NCBI GenBank assembly: GCA_947494205.1 | Contig: CANLUH010000014.1 | Span: 1-64,000, forward strand | Direction of reading: 5' to 3' | DNA length: 64,000 nucleotides | From: an uncultured Flavobacteriaceae bacterium | GTDB lineage: Bacteria > Bacteroidota > Bacteroidia > Flavobacteriales > Flavobacteriaceae | Part shown: positions 9,143-16,785 of the stretch, piece after piece | How positions within the stretch are numbered: the stretch's first letter is position 1 | Layout: each line of letters starts with the position of its first letter | Notes under the pieces: model-generated | The model's input: the letters and a program-made list of their open reading frames with translations, nothing else | Told to the model about the DNA's origin: nothing | Database searches by the model: none | Made by a program: the position numbers and the translations under genes

Positions 9143-9281
9143 CGTCAGTTCGAGTGATTTTGATACTTCGTCTATGCTTAAGGCAAGCGAGAAATCGTAT
9201 CGAGAACTAGTTTTATAGAAAATTCTTACTCTCGATACAAATTTTACTCATTTTCAATCGTAAAATCCACTCGAATTGACG
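9143..9281. repeat. Dispersed palindromic element, copy B (full length)
   Basis: A 139-bp element bounded by 14-bp inverted arms CGTCAGTTCGAGTG (9143-9156) and CACTCGAATTGACG (9268-9281), with one mismatch. A second nested pair, GTATCGAGAA (9197-9206) and CTCGATAC (9231-9238), lies inside. Copy A at 71-168 has the same nested arms. It contains no ORF and looks like a non-autonomous palindromic repeat, or its RNA-level hairpin. Confidence 0.7.
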
Positions 9282-9301
9282 AATTTTATTAAAATATAAA
9301 T

Positions 9302-9330
9302 AAAAAAGCTACGTCATTGTAGCTTTTTTT
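9302..9330 (+). terminator. Intrinsic terminator after the YceI-sodC operon
   Basis: AAAAAAGCTAC (9302-9312) pairs with GTAGCTTTTTT (9319-9329) around a 6-nt loop, followed by more T residues on the plus strand. It separates the oxidative-stress operon from the sigma factor gene 45 bp downstream. Confidence 0.8.
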
Positions 9331-9374
9331 ATTGGTAATTAATACTTATTTTTAAAACTTACAATAACGCCTTA

Positions 9375-9905
9375 ATGCAACTAGAAACCCTCATTGCTAA
9401 ATTTAAGCAGAAAGACGAAAAAGCTTTCCAAACGCTATACAATATGTATAGCGAAAGTATGCATGGGGTTATTTATAATATTGTTAGAAATCACGATATT
9501 GCCGAAGAGTTAATGCAAGATGTCTTTATTAAAGCTTGGCATAAAGCCGATACTTATAATGCTAAGAAAGGGCGTTTTTTTACATGGATTCTTAACATTG
9601 CAAGAAATGCTGCCATAGACAAAACCCGCTCTAAAAGTTTTAAAAACAAAGCAAAAAACCTTGATGCTCAATTTTTCGTAGATATCTTACCAACGCAAGA
9701 TAATTTAGACAATCAAACCGATGCTATAGGTATTGCAAAATATGTAAGCAAGCTTGCAGAGAAGTGTATACAAGTTATTGAGTTACTCTATTTTAAAGGC
9801 TACACTCAAAAAGAAGCATCAGAAACGTTGGACATGCCTATTGGCACGATTAAAACAAGAAATAGAAATTGTATAAACGAATTAAGACAACTCGTTTTAA
9901 AATAG
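9375..9905 (+). CDS. ECF-type RNA polymerase sigma factor
   Basis: A 176-residue sigma-70 family protein of extracytoplasmic-function type. Region 2 lies at about residues 8-85: FQTLYNMYSESMHGVIYNIV, the core-binding DIAEELMQDVFIKAW, and the -10-melting segment TWILNIARNAAIDKTRS. Region 4 (about 120-175) has the helix-turn-helix LLYFKGYTQKEASETLDMPIGTIKTRN. It probably directs polymerase to a stress regulon. The next gene starts 3 bp after the stop and encodes a RskA-like membrane anti-sigma factor, the usual arrangement for a sigma held inactive at the membrane. The pair resembles the SigK/RskA group. Confidence 0.9.
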   Translation: MQLETLIAKFKQKDEKAFQTLYNMYSESMHGVIYNIVRNHDIAEELMQDVFIKAWHKADTYNAKKGRFFTWILNIARNAAIDKTRSKSFKNKAKNLDAQFFVDILPTQDNLDNQTDAIGIAKYVSKLAEKCIQVIELLYFKGYTQKEASETLDMPIGTIKTRNRNCINELRQLVLK

Positions 9906-9908
9906 AAA

Positions 9909-10721
9909 ATGGATATAAAAGAGTACATAGCATCTGGAATTTTGGAACTTTATGTTGCAGGGTCACTTTCTGAAGCAGAAAATGAAGCGGTATACCAAAT
10001 GATGCAACAATATCCTGAAGTTACCGAAGAAGTTATTGCTATTGAAGCAGCTATAATTACATTAACAGCTGGTGCTGCTCCAGAACGCTCTAGTGCTGCC
10101 ATTTATAATGCAGTAAAAGAAAAACTCAATCTAACCGATAGCGATACAGACAATAGTAAAATTGTTTCTCTAAACAGACCAAAAACGAATTGGTTTGCAT
10201 ACACCGGTTGGGCAGCTTCTATTATTTTAGGTGGATCCTTACTTTGGATGGTAAATCAAAACAACACGCTTGAGTCTCAAATACAAACCGCTGAAACCAA
10301 TAAAGATTTCTTAGAAATACAAATAGAAAATATAAATTCTGATTTAGCAGACACTAAAAAAATACTGAATGTATTTAGAGATAAAAACATTATCTCGGTG
10401 CCTCTTGCCGGACAAGCTGTTTATCCTGAAGCCTATGCCAAAGCGTATTGGAATAAACAAGACCAAACCGTGTATTTCGATTTACAAGGTTTACCAGAAC
10501 CTCCTGAAGGTAAAGTGTACCAAATTTGGTCGTTAACTTTAAATCCGTTAACACCAACGAGTTTAGGTACTATAGATGATTTTAAAACAGACGATAATAA
10601 AATTTTTAACCTAGAAAACACTAACGAATCGCAAGCCTTTGGTATTACCTTAGAGCCTGCTGGCGGAAGCGAAAGTCCTAACTTAGAACAACTGTATACT
10701 TTGGGTGCAGTAGAATCTTAA
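9909..10721 (+). CDS. RskA-like transmembrane anti-sigma factor
   Basis: A 270-residue protein. The N-terminal cytoplasmic part (1-95) contains an acidic helical segment (ELYVAGSLSEAENEAVYQMM) typical of anti-sigma domains, here without the HxxxCxxC zinc motif. A single membrane helix (about WFAYTGWAASIILGGSLLWMV) is followed by a periplasmic coiled coil and a C-terminal RskA-type domain (AYAKAYWNKQDQTVYFDLQGLPEPPEGKVYQIW). It should hold the upstream ECF sigma factor at the membrane until the periplasmic domain senses a signal. It is co-transcribed with the sigma gene. The signal is unknown. The nearby superoxide dismutase/YceI operon is a possible regulon member, but no shared promoter was established. 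Confidence 0.85.
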   Translation: MDIKEYIASGILELYVAGSLSEAENEAVYQMMQQYPEVTEEVIAIEAAIITLTAGAAPERSSAAIYNAVKEKLNLTDSDTDNSKIVSLNRPKTNWFAYTGWAASIILGGSLLWMVNQNNTLESQIQTAETNKDFLEIQIENINSDLADTKKILNVFRDKNIISVPLAGQAVYPEAYAKAYWNKQDQTVYFDLQGLPEPPEGKVYQIWSLTLNPLTPTSLGTIDDFKTDDNKIFNLENTNESQAFGITLEPAGGSESPNLEQLYTLGAVES

Positions 10722-10730
10722 AAAGAACGA

Positions 10731-11069
10731 ATGGATAATATAACAATCATTTTAGGGACTATTATTATTGCAACAGGTATATCGCTTGTATTTCATTTTT
10801 TGTATAAAAAGAAAAAAACAAAGGAAGACTCTCATTACGATTCTGATTTAACTAAATTTTATAAAGCTGTTGATTTAAAAGACATAAAAGGCATTAACCA
10901 TTTTGGTAAATTAGTGATTTGGAATACTAATTTAAAGTATACCGATTTAGAGCTTATCGCTTCTAAACTAAGAGTACTGGTAAAAGAATATCCCGAACTT
11001 AAAAAATTGGAGAATATTGCTTTTAATAAGAAGTTGGGGTATGATGTGCCTTATACTCGAAAGTATTAA
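10731..11069 (+). CDS. Small single-pass membrane protein, unknown function
   Basis: A 112-residue protein with one N-terminal membrane helix (ITIILGTIIIATGISLVFHFLY, about 4-25) followed by a Lys-rich stop-transfer segment and a soluble cytoplasmic domain of about 80 residues that I do not recognise. It begins 9 bp after the anti-sigma stop and so is probably the third gene of the sigma operon. Its role there is unknown. Confidence 0.65.
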   Translation: MDNITIILGTIIIATGISLVFHFLYKKKKTKEDSHYDSDLTKFYKAVDLKDIKGINHFGKLVIWNTNLKYTDLELIASKLRVLVKEYPELKKLENIAFNKKLGYDVPYTRKY

Positions 11070-11104
11070 ATCGTCCTATTTAATAGTTATTATTAAATCC
11101 TCAT

Positions 11105-11497
11105 TTATTCATACAATTTACATTCGTCAAGTAAATCCTTTCGTAATTCTGAAGCGTTAACAATTTTCACATCATTTTCTTTATTCGGAAAAACAGCAAA
11201 ACTTATTTTATCAAACTTATCTTTATTCAGCCAGTCAATAAATTTATATAAATCTCTTTTTTTTACTTTTTTAGCAGACTCTTTCGATATATGAATTTTT
11301 GCAAATTCCTTTTCAGGAAATATTAATACACATTCAACTCCGTTTAAAATAGTTGTACTCATCTGCCAAAACCTTCCATAAATGAGATAGACACTTTGAA
11401 AGTCGATAACCTTACGAACTAAATAGTTATATCGTTCGGTGTTGTTTAATTTAATTATGTTTTCGTATTTCTTATGGTGCATTGTTTTAATATTCAT
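11105..11497 (-). CDS. DUF2750-like protein
   Basis: A 130-residue soluble protein. The N-terminal stretch NNTERYNYLVRKVIDFQSVYLIYGRFWQ, the central PEKEFAKIH and the C-terminal FAVFPNKENDVKIVNASELRKDLLDE align by memory with the DUF2750 family. No catalytic motif is visible. Its start overlaps the stop of the upstream SMI1/KNR4 gene by 4 bp (ATGA), so the two are translationally coupled. DUF2750 and SMI1/KNR4 genes are often found among immunity genes of contact-dependent or polymorphic toxin systems, but no toxin gene is adjacent here. Confidence 0.6.
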   Translation of the reverse strand: MNIKTMHHKKYENIIKLNNTERYNYLVRKVIDFQSVYLIYGRFWQMSTTILNGVECVLIFPEKEFAKIHISKESAKKVKKRDLYKFIDWLNKDKFDKISFAVFPNKENDVKIVNASELRKDLLDECKLYE

Positions 11498-11943
11498 TTT
11501 CCCATAGTTTTGTCAATCCAATCTATGAAGTTTTTCCAATTATAATTTGGACTTGATTCAATATCATTCGAGTTATGGTCAAAAATTACAACAGGAAATT
11601 CAGGTTCTAAACTACGATTGTCAAAACACCAAAAATCACCATTGTCATATCTAAATGGCGTTAAGTAATTAGGAAATTCTAAATCAGAGTAATCTTTTAG
11701 TATTTCCTCTAAATTCACATTTGGCCCAAGTTCTTTATTCGCCCAACCAAATCCCTCAAATGAAAAATCTCCCATTGGTACTTCTTTACAATATTTTAAT
11801 TGAAAATCGATAAATGATTTCGGAAATTTACAATTGTACTTTTTAATCAAATCGTTTAAATCCGATGTATTAGGTTTTGGTAAGTGTTCAGGGAATGCAG
11901 GTTCTCTGTCAGAGTATTTTACTTTTATATCTTCAAATGTCAT
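11494..11943 (-). CDS. SMI1/KNR4 family protein (immunity-type)
   Basis: A 149-residue protein with the SMI1/KNR4 (SUKH) signature: an N-terminal segment with EHLPKPNTSDLNDLIKKYNCKFPKSFIDFQLKYC, then a glycine/aromatic core (FSFEGFGWANKELG) and a C-terminal acidic strand region with DNGDFWCFDN and VVIFDHNSND. In bacteria SUKH proteins mostly act as immunity proteins that neutralise toxins from competitors, and some have other roles. It is coupled to the downstream DUF2750 gene. The pair could be orphan immunity genes (inference). Confidence 0.75.
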   Translation of the reverse strand: MTFEDIKVKYSDREPAFPEHLPKPNTSDLNDLIKKYNCKFPKSFIDFQLKYCKEVPMGDFSFEGFGWANKELGPNVNLEEILKDYSDLEFPNYLTPFRYDNGDFWCFDNRSLEPEFPVVIFDHNSNDIESSPNYNWKNFIDWIDKTMGK

Positions 11944-12102
11944 TTTTGTTGAATTGTGTGCTACGATTTATGTACTATTTGTTGTCTGTTTAAACAGACA
12001 ACTTAGTAAATTAAAACTGAATAGAAAATCCTAAAGTATTAAATTAAGAGAACTAAAGGTAATTACTTATTTTTAATCTCAATTCTTTATTATACGAGGT
12101 TT

Positions 12103-13554
12103 TTATTCGTATTTACCTACATTCTCAATGTTAAGTCCATTCTCAATTTTTGGAATCTTATAAAAGCCTCTTTGAATATCATCTTTATCTCTAACTACAT
12201 TGATTAATTTCTTATATAATTGAATACTTTCTACGTTAAAAAGATCTTTAATCTTCTCAAAATATCTTTTAGAGATTATTTTTGGAAATAAATCAAAATA
12301 CAGAGAATTATAACAACTTGTCTCTGGAAACCAATTTTGCACATATCCTGTATTTGAGGGATGAATCAGAGACATATAATAACTTAAAATATCGGAAGAC
12401 TTGTTTTCTTCAAATTTTACGATTGTAGAATACTTTTTAACTAAATCAGCAGAAACACTTACTCGTTTTGGATTTATTTTCTGATTTTTAAATTCATTTA
12501 AAGTATAATTGTATTTTTTGAAATCAACAAAATTGACAGCTTCTGCTTTTTTATTGTATTTTCTCGTTACAATGAATGAACTTCGATAAATTAAATTGAG
12601 TGTTTTAAATTTTTCAAGCTTGACCATCACCGAAACAAAGCTTATAAAAAGATCATAATTAAAAAAACGGTAATTATCATAAATAAGGTTATCTAGACTA
12701 TTTCCAGATTCCAATCTAATCTCATTATCCTCATAGAATTGAAGTAAGTTCTCAAAAAAATCTAATAATTCCTCACCGTAGTCTTCTGTAGAATATTTAC
12801 AGACAACATTTAAGAATTCAATAAAATCTAACTTTAGCGGTTGAAGTTGCTCAATGGATAGTTCTACTTTCTCAATAAAATTATTATGATTTATTTCATC
12901 TTTTGTAATATCAAGTTTAAACATTAATAAACTTTCAATGAAAATTTGCAGATAATCTTTAATAATTAATATGCTGTTTTTATTTCCGTTTAAGAGTGAA
13001 CTTTTAATTTGATTTACCTTGTGAGCAGTTGGAATGAAAATTGGATTTTCATCTTCTAAATGTATTGGCATTTTACCTATAGCTGGTCTTTTAGAGATTG
13101 GCTTGTCATAAATGTTTCTTATTAGTTTTTCGTAATTTTCTTCATAAACTTCTTCATTACTCAAGTCTATATAAATTCGTGTTTTTACAAATGTCGGTAA
13201 GCAAGGTTTATCACTCTCATATTGCATAACTATTGGAATAAATTTTGTTTGCTCTACTTGACTATATATTTCATCTGATATAATTAAACTTTCTACTCCA
13301 ACTCCGCCTTGTTTTTTATTTGCTTTTTGGGCATATTCTTTATTACAAACTAATAAAACTTTATCTACGGTTTCATCATTAACCATTTGTTCCATAAAAT
13401 GGTATTTATCTTGACCTTCTTTTAAGTCCCAATCATCTAAAATTATATGAATTCCATCATTAGTCAACCTTTCAGCCAATTCAGTAACTGTTATCTTATT
13501 ACTTATGGGTTTCCAACTGTAAGAGATGAATACCTTTTTTATTTTATTTTGCAT
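12103..13554 (-). CDS. SEFIR/TIR-like domain protein, candidate defence effector
   Basis: A 483-residue protein. Residues about 1-150 form a SEFIR domain of the TIR superfamily: VFISYSWKP, the following helix with LAERLTNDGIHIILDDWDLKEGQ, KVLLVCNKEYAQKA and GGVGVESLIISDEI with the conserved Glu. The remaining 330 residues are mostly helical and charged, with no motif that I know. Bacterial SEFIR proteins have been reported as anti-phage effectors (bSEFIR), thought to act by abortive infection. Whether this one has enzymatic activity cannot be told. I chose the ATG at 13554 because it directly precedes the domain. An in-frame GTG at 13593 would add 13 residues. It is flanked by immunity-type genes and a leader-peptide gene, so this is an accessory patch. 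Confidence 0.8.
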   Translation of the reverse strand: MQNKIKKVFISYSWKPISNKITVTELAERLTNDGIHIILDDWDLKEGQDKYHFMEQMVNDETVDKVLLVCNKEYAQKANKKQGGVGVESLIISDEIYSQVEQTKFIPIVMQYESDKPCLPTFVKTRIYIDLSNEEVYEENYEKLIRNIYDKPISKRPAIGKMPIHLEDENPIFIPTAHKVNQIKSSLLNGNKNSILIIKDYLQIFIESLLMFKLDITKDEINHNNFIEKVELSIEQLQPLKLDFIEFLNVVCKYSTEDYGEELLDFFENLLQFYEDNEIRLESGNSLDNLIYDNYRFFNYDLFISFVSVMVKLEKFKTLNLIYRSSFIVTRKYNKKAEAVNFVDFKKYNYTLNEFKNQKINPKRVSVSADLVKKYSTIVKFEENKSSDILSYYMSLIHPSNTGYVQNWFPETSCYNSLYFDLFPKIISKRYFEKIKDLFNVESIQLYKKLINVVRDKDDIQRGFYKIPKIENGLNIENVGKYE

Positions 13555-13742
13555 AGATTTGTTTAAATTACTCGTAATATCATGTATTAGCACTGTACCA
13601 TAAAAACACTAATAGAACAGTAAAACATGGTAATTATATGCACTTTTTGTATAATTTAACATAACCTAAAATAAGGCTATTATCAGTACTTTTTTATTAA
13701 ATTGAAAGTTCCAACAAATAACCCACAATTCCAATACGTATA

Positions 13743-13770
13743 TCTACGTATATTTTTCAAACTCAAAACA
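13743..13770. repeat. 28-bp direct repeat flanking the leader-peptide gene, copy 1
   Basis: TCTACGTATATTTTTCAA followed by an A/C-rich tail. The same sequence with one mismatch recurs at 14215-14242 in the same orientation, on the other side of the double-glycine peptide gene. Confidence 0.6.
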
Positions 13771-13843
13771 ACATATAATTCATATAAAAATAGCTATGTA
13801 TTAAAAAACACACAGCTATTAACTGTTAAAAGACTAAGTCTTT

Positions 13844-14023
13844 TTATACGCAGAAATTACATCCATCAGACATAACTTGGCATATCTCAGATCCAGTACA
13901 TCCTAAAGGATGTCCATTAGGAACACTTGGTAGACATTCCCAGCATTCATTACCATTTCCTCCATTAATTTGTTTCTGTTCGTTTGTGTTTAGAGCTTTT
14001 CCTAAATTTAATAAGTTTTTCAT
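13844..14023 (-). CDS. Double-glycine leader peptide, Cys-rich bacteriocin/RiPP-like precursor
   Basis: A 59-residue peptide when started at the ATG at 14023. The leader MKNLLNLGKALNTNEQKQI ends in NGG, a classic double-glycine processing site cut by C39-peptidase ABC exporters. The predicted core (about 37 residues) has six Cys, including CWEC and CNFC, suggesting disulphides or a modified peptide. An upstream in-frame ATG at 14071 would add 16 non-leader-like residues and is rejected. No C39 exporter or modifying enzyme lies in the window, so it would depend on factors elsewhere. A small palindrome AAAAGACT/AGTCTTTT (13828-13845) overlaps the stop codon and may terminate transcription. Confidence 0.75.
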   Translation of the reverse strand: MKNLLNLGKALNTNEQKQINGGNGNECWECLPSVPNGHPLGCTGSEICQVMSDGCNFCV

Positions 14024-14214
14024 AATAAAAAGTTTTAATACTAATTTAAAACCGTGAACATTTAATGGCATACACAGTATATGCCAATTCTCCGCGAAAG
14101 AAATAATAATACCCTTAAATTAATAAAAAATAATTATATACACGCTTAATGTGCATTAGCTGTTATACTTGCCATAGTAAGTCTATCAAAGATTCATTCT
14201 CAATAACACCTTCA

Positions 14215-14242
14215 TCTACGTATATTTTTCAACCTCAAAACA
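14215..14242. repeat. 28-bp direct repeat flanking the leader-peptide gene, copy 2
   Basis: Matches 13743-13770 at 27 of 28 positions. The two copies bracket the peptide gene about 470 bp apart. Apart from this, the DNA between the peptide gene and the terminator at 14254 shows no gene that I can support. Confidence 0.6.
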
Positions 14243-14253
14243 CCCTAAAAAAA

Positions 14254-14301
14254 GAAAGCCCCTTATTCAACTAAACCATTTAAGTTGAACAAGTGACTTT
14301 C
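14254..14301 (-). terminator. Terminator of the DUF4331-TonB receptor operon
   Basis: On the minus strand a 19-bp arm (14301 down to 14283) pairs with 14272-14254 with three mismatches around a 10-nt loop and is followed by a run of seven T. It lies about 230 bp beyond the receptor stop codon. The DNA between the stop and this hairpin carries only a REP-like fragment. Confidence 0.7.
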
Positions 14302-14427
14302 GAGATTACCAACAAAAAACAAACTAAAAAACTTTATTATGTTAATAAAGCAAAACTATATGTTGGTGAGATTTTTATTTTTCTATTGGAGTAATAGATA
14401 TTTTTGTAATGATTACTTAATTGATAC

Positions 14428-14450
14428 CTTTCGACAGGCTCAAGGTGACA
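14428..14450. repeat. REP-like intergenic fragment
   Basis: Contains TTTCGACAGGCTCAAGGTGA, a sequence I recognise as a frequent interspersed intergenic repeat in Bacteroidota genomes. It is non-coding and lies downstream of the TonB-dependent receptor gene. Confidence 0.45.
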
Positions 14451-14532
14451 TCAGTAATACCTTTATGCTAAGCCAGTCTTGATTCTAAACAAAAGGCTCA
14501 AGTAACAATTCAATACTATTTATTATTTTACA

Positions 14533-16782
14533 TTAAAACGTATACGTAATATTCGCTTTAGCGTTAAATGGTGTACCTGGTGTAAAGTGAATTTCTTCTA
14601 CAGATTCTGTTTCATTTTGTAAACGCGATTCTGTTAAAAATTGAGTTTCATTCCACTCGGTATTAAAAATGTTTTCTATAGCTACACCAATACTTAAATG
14701 AGTATTTAGCTTATAATTTAAATTAAAATCTGTTACAAAATAGCCTTCTGCAGTTACTGTATAGTCTTCGTTTGCTGCTCTATCGTCTAAAAAACGGTAA
14801 CGCAAGCCACCTGAAAACCCTTTATAGTCTTGTAAGGCTAATCCACCAACTAGAGTAAAATTTGGTGCTAATGGAATGTAATTTTCTCCATTGTTATTGT
14901 TTACACTTCTGGCTTTGGTTAGTGTTGTATCGGTATCGAAATACAGGTGTTTATTGAATTGGTAACGCAATCCTAAATCTAATCCTAAACGTTCTGTTTT
15001 TCCACTAGGTTCAACAATACCAGCATCGCCTACATACACAAACTCTTGTTCTAGGAATAAATACCATGCAGTTGCATTTAAAGCTAGTTTTGGCAATGGT
15101 TTCCATACGCTTCCTAAATCTACACCGTAAGCTTTTGGTAAAATGTCTTCGCCTTGTTGTGCTACCACTACTCTAGCATCATTAGAATGAAAACCGATTC
15201 CTGTTTTAAAGAACCATTGTAAATTATCCTTTTGATTGTATTGTACTTGTAATTTTGGTAAAATGGCTGTTTTACGTTCAGATTGTGTGCTATAGGTTTC
15301 TGCTAATGCATCGTTATATAAAAACTTAAAATATTCTAAACGTACTCCTGGTGTTACTTTTAGTTTTCCAAAATCGAATTCTGCATCATAATACGCAAAG
15401 GCATTGGTTTGGTTTACATCACCTAATTGTAAAAACTCTAAGGTGGTGTTTCGGTTTAATGTGCGAGATAATTCTACCCCTTCAATGTTATCATATCGTA
15501 AGCCTACACCTGCTGTTGTTTCTATTGTAGTGTTTCCTAAATTGTATTGCGTGTTTAACGCCGTATTAAAGCCGTAGGTGTTTCTGGCTTCTTTTTGTTT
15601 TATTTGGTCACCATTTATGGGATCTTCTAAAAAGAAGGTGAAATTAGAATACAATTCGAAATCGTAATACGTGTAAAACGCATTCCCTTTAAAGGTTGTA
15701 TTATCGTTTACAGTTGTACTGTATTCTGCATTTACTAGGGAACGGCTTGTGTTTCCGCCTTCGGTATCGTCTATCGCTCCAAAACGATCTATTAGTCCTC
15801 TATTTACGGCTCGGTTTGGTATTTGCCCAGAGGCATCCCAACGGCTTTTAAAGTGTGAAGCAGTTAGAGATAAACGATCTCTGTCGTTAAAATACGTGGT
15901 GTATTTTCCTATTAGATTTACGCGATTAAAATTCTGTGAGGAATTAAAAGGGCCATCAGTTTCTATATATTCCATTCCAAAATAGGCACTTTCACTTTTT
16001 TGTTTGTCTAATAAATTGAATAGTCCTAGAGTTCTAATTGTATTGAATTGTCCGTACGATAGTTTTACAATGTTCTCTTCTAATCTGTTTTTAGTTTTAA
16101 AATCGATGTAACCAGCTGTTGTAAAATCTTTTGCATTAGCATAATACGGTCCTTTACCAAAATTAATGTTATTAATAGTTTCTGGTATTACAAAGTGTAA
16201 ATCGCTATAACCTTGTCCGTGTGCGTGCGATACATTATTTACTGGAATACCATCTACGTTTATAGACACATCTGTTCCATGATCTATATCGAAACCTCTC
16301 AGAAATAATTGTTCGGCCTTACCGCCTCCTGCATGTTGCCCAATAATTAGCCCTGGTACTTTACGTAGTATTTCTTGTGATGAGTTTATAGGGTTGGTTT
16401 CTAAATCTAACTTCGCAAAAGTATTTAATACGTTTACTTCTTCGGCTAGAACCACTTCATCGAGTTTAAAAATGTTACTTTCTAACGCTATTTGTAACCC
16501 GTCTTTTAAATCTGCTGCTGTTAGTACAACCTTTTGTTTTTTAAAGCCTAATAATCCTATACTTAGTGTATCGCCAACGGTATTATTATCTAACACGAAA
16601 TATCCGTTTTCGGCAGTATGCGCATGCTGTTCGCTATTTATATTATAAAGGTAAACAGCATTTAATGGTTGTGCGTACGCATCGTAAACATAGCCTTTTA
16701 ATTGCTGTGCATTACTTGTTTTAATTCCTAGAAGACAACTAAATAATAGTGTTATATATATTATTTTTTGCGCTATTTTCAT
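14533..16782 (-). CDS. TonB-dependent outer-membrane receptor with carboxypeptidase-like N-domain
   Basis: A 749-residue protein. It has a signal peptide (about 1-25, ending SNA-QQ), a carboxypeptidase-regulatory-like domain (about 27-110, LKGYVYDAYAQPLNAVYLYN), a plug domain (about 120-240, with NSSQEILRKVPGLIIGQHAGGGKAEQLFLRGFDIDHGTDVSINVDGIPV) and a 22-strand-type barrel to the C-terminus, ending in an aromatic residue (ANITYTF). It imports a ligand across the outer membrane using TonB energy. The ligand is unknown. The His-rich plug loop (HAHGQGYSDLHF) might hint at a metal. It is the last gene of an operon with a TPR lipoprotein (3 bp upstream) and two DUF4331-type proteins. The length is normal for receptors lacking a SusD partner. 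Confidence 0.9.
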   Translation of the reverse strand: MKIAQKIIYITLLFSCLLGIKTSNAQQLKGYVYDAYAQPLNAVYLYNINSEQHAHTAENGYFVLDNNTVGDTLSIGLLGFKKQKVVLTAADLKDGLQIALESNIFKLDEVVLAEEVNVLNTFAKLDLETNPINSSQEILRKVPGLIIGQHAGGGKAEQLFLRGFDIDHGTDVSINVDGIPVNNVSHAHGQGYSDLHFVIPETINNINFGKGPYYANAKDFTTAGYIDFKTKNRLEENIVKLSYGQFNTIRTLGLFNLLDKQKSESAYFGMEYIETDGPFNSSQNFNRVNLIGKYTTYFNDRDRLSLTASHFKSRWDASGQIPNRAVNRGLIDRFGAIDDTEGGNTSRSLVNAEYSTTVNDNTTFKGNAFYTYYDFELYSNFTFFLEDPINGDQIKQKEARNTYGFNTALNTQYNLGNTTIETTAGVGLRYDNIEGVELSRTLNRNTTLEFLQLGDVNQTNAFAYYDAEFDFGKLKVTPGVRLEYFKFLYNDALAETYSTQSERKTAILPKLQVQYNQKDNLQWFFKTGIGFHSNDARVVVAQQGEDILPKAYGVDLGSVWKPLPKLALNATAWYLFLEQEFVYVGDAGIVEPSGKTERLGLDLGLRYQFNKHLYFDTDTTLTKARSVNNNNGENYIPLAPNFTLVGGLALQDYKGFSGGLRYRFLDDRAANEDYTVTAEGYFVTDFNLNYKLNTHLSIGVAIENIFNTEWNETQFLTESRLQNETESVEEIHFTPGTPFNAKANITYTF

Positions 16783-16785
16783 GGT

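Noticed and set aside
13555-13593. GTG start extension of the SEFIR gene by 13 residues
   Set aside because: The ATG at 13554 directly precedes the SEFIR domain, and the extension has no recognisable content.
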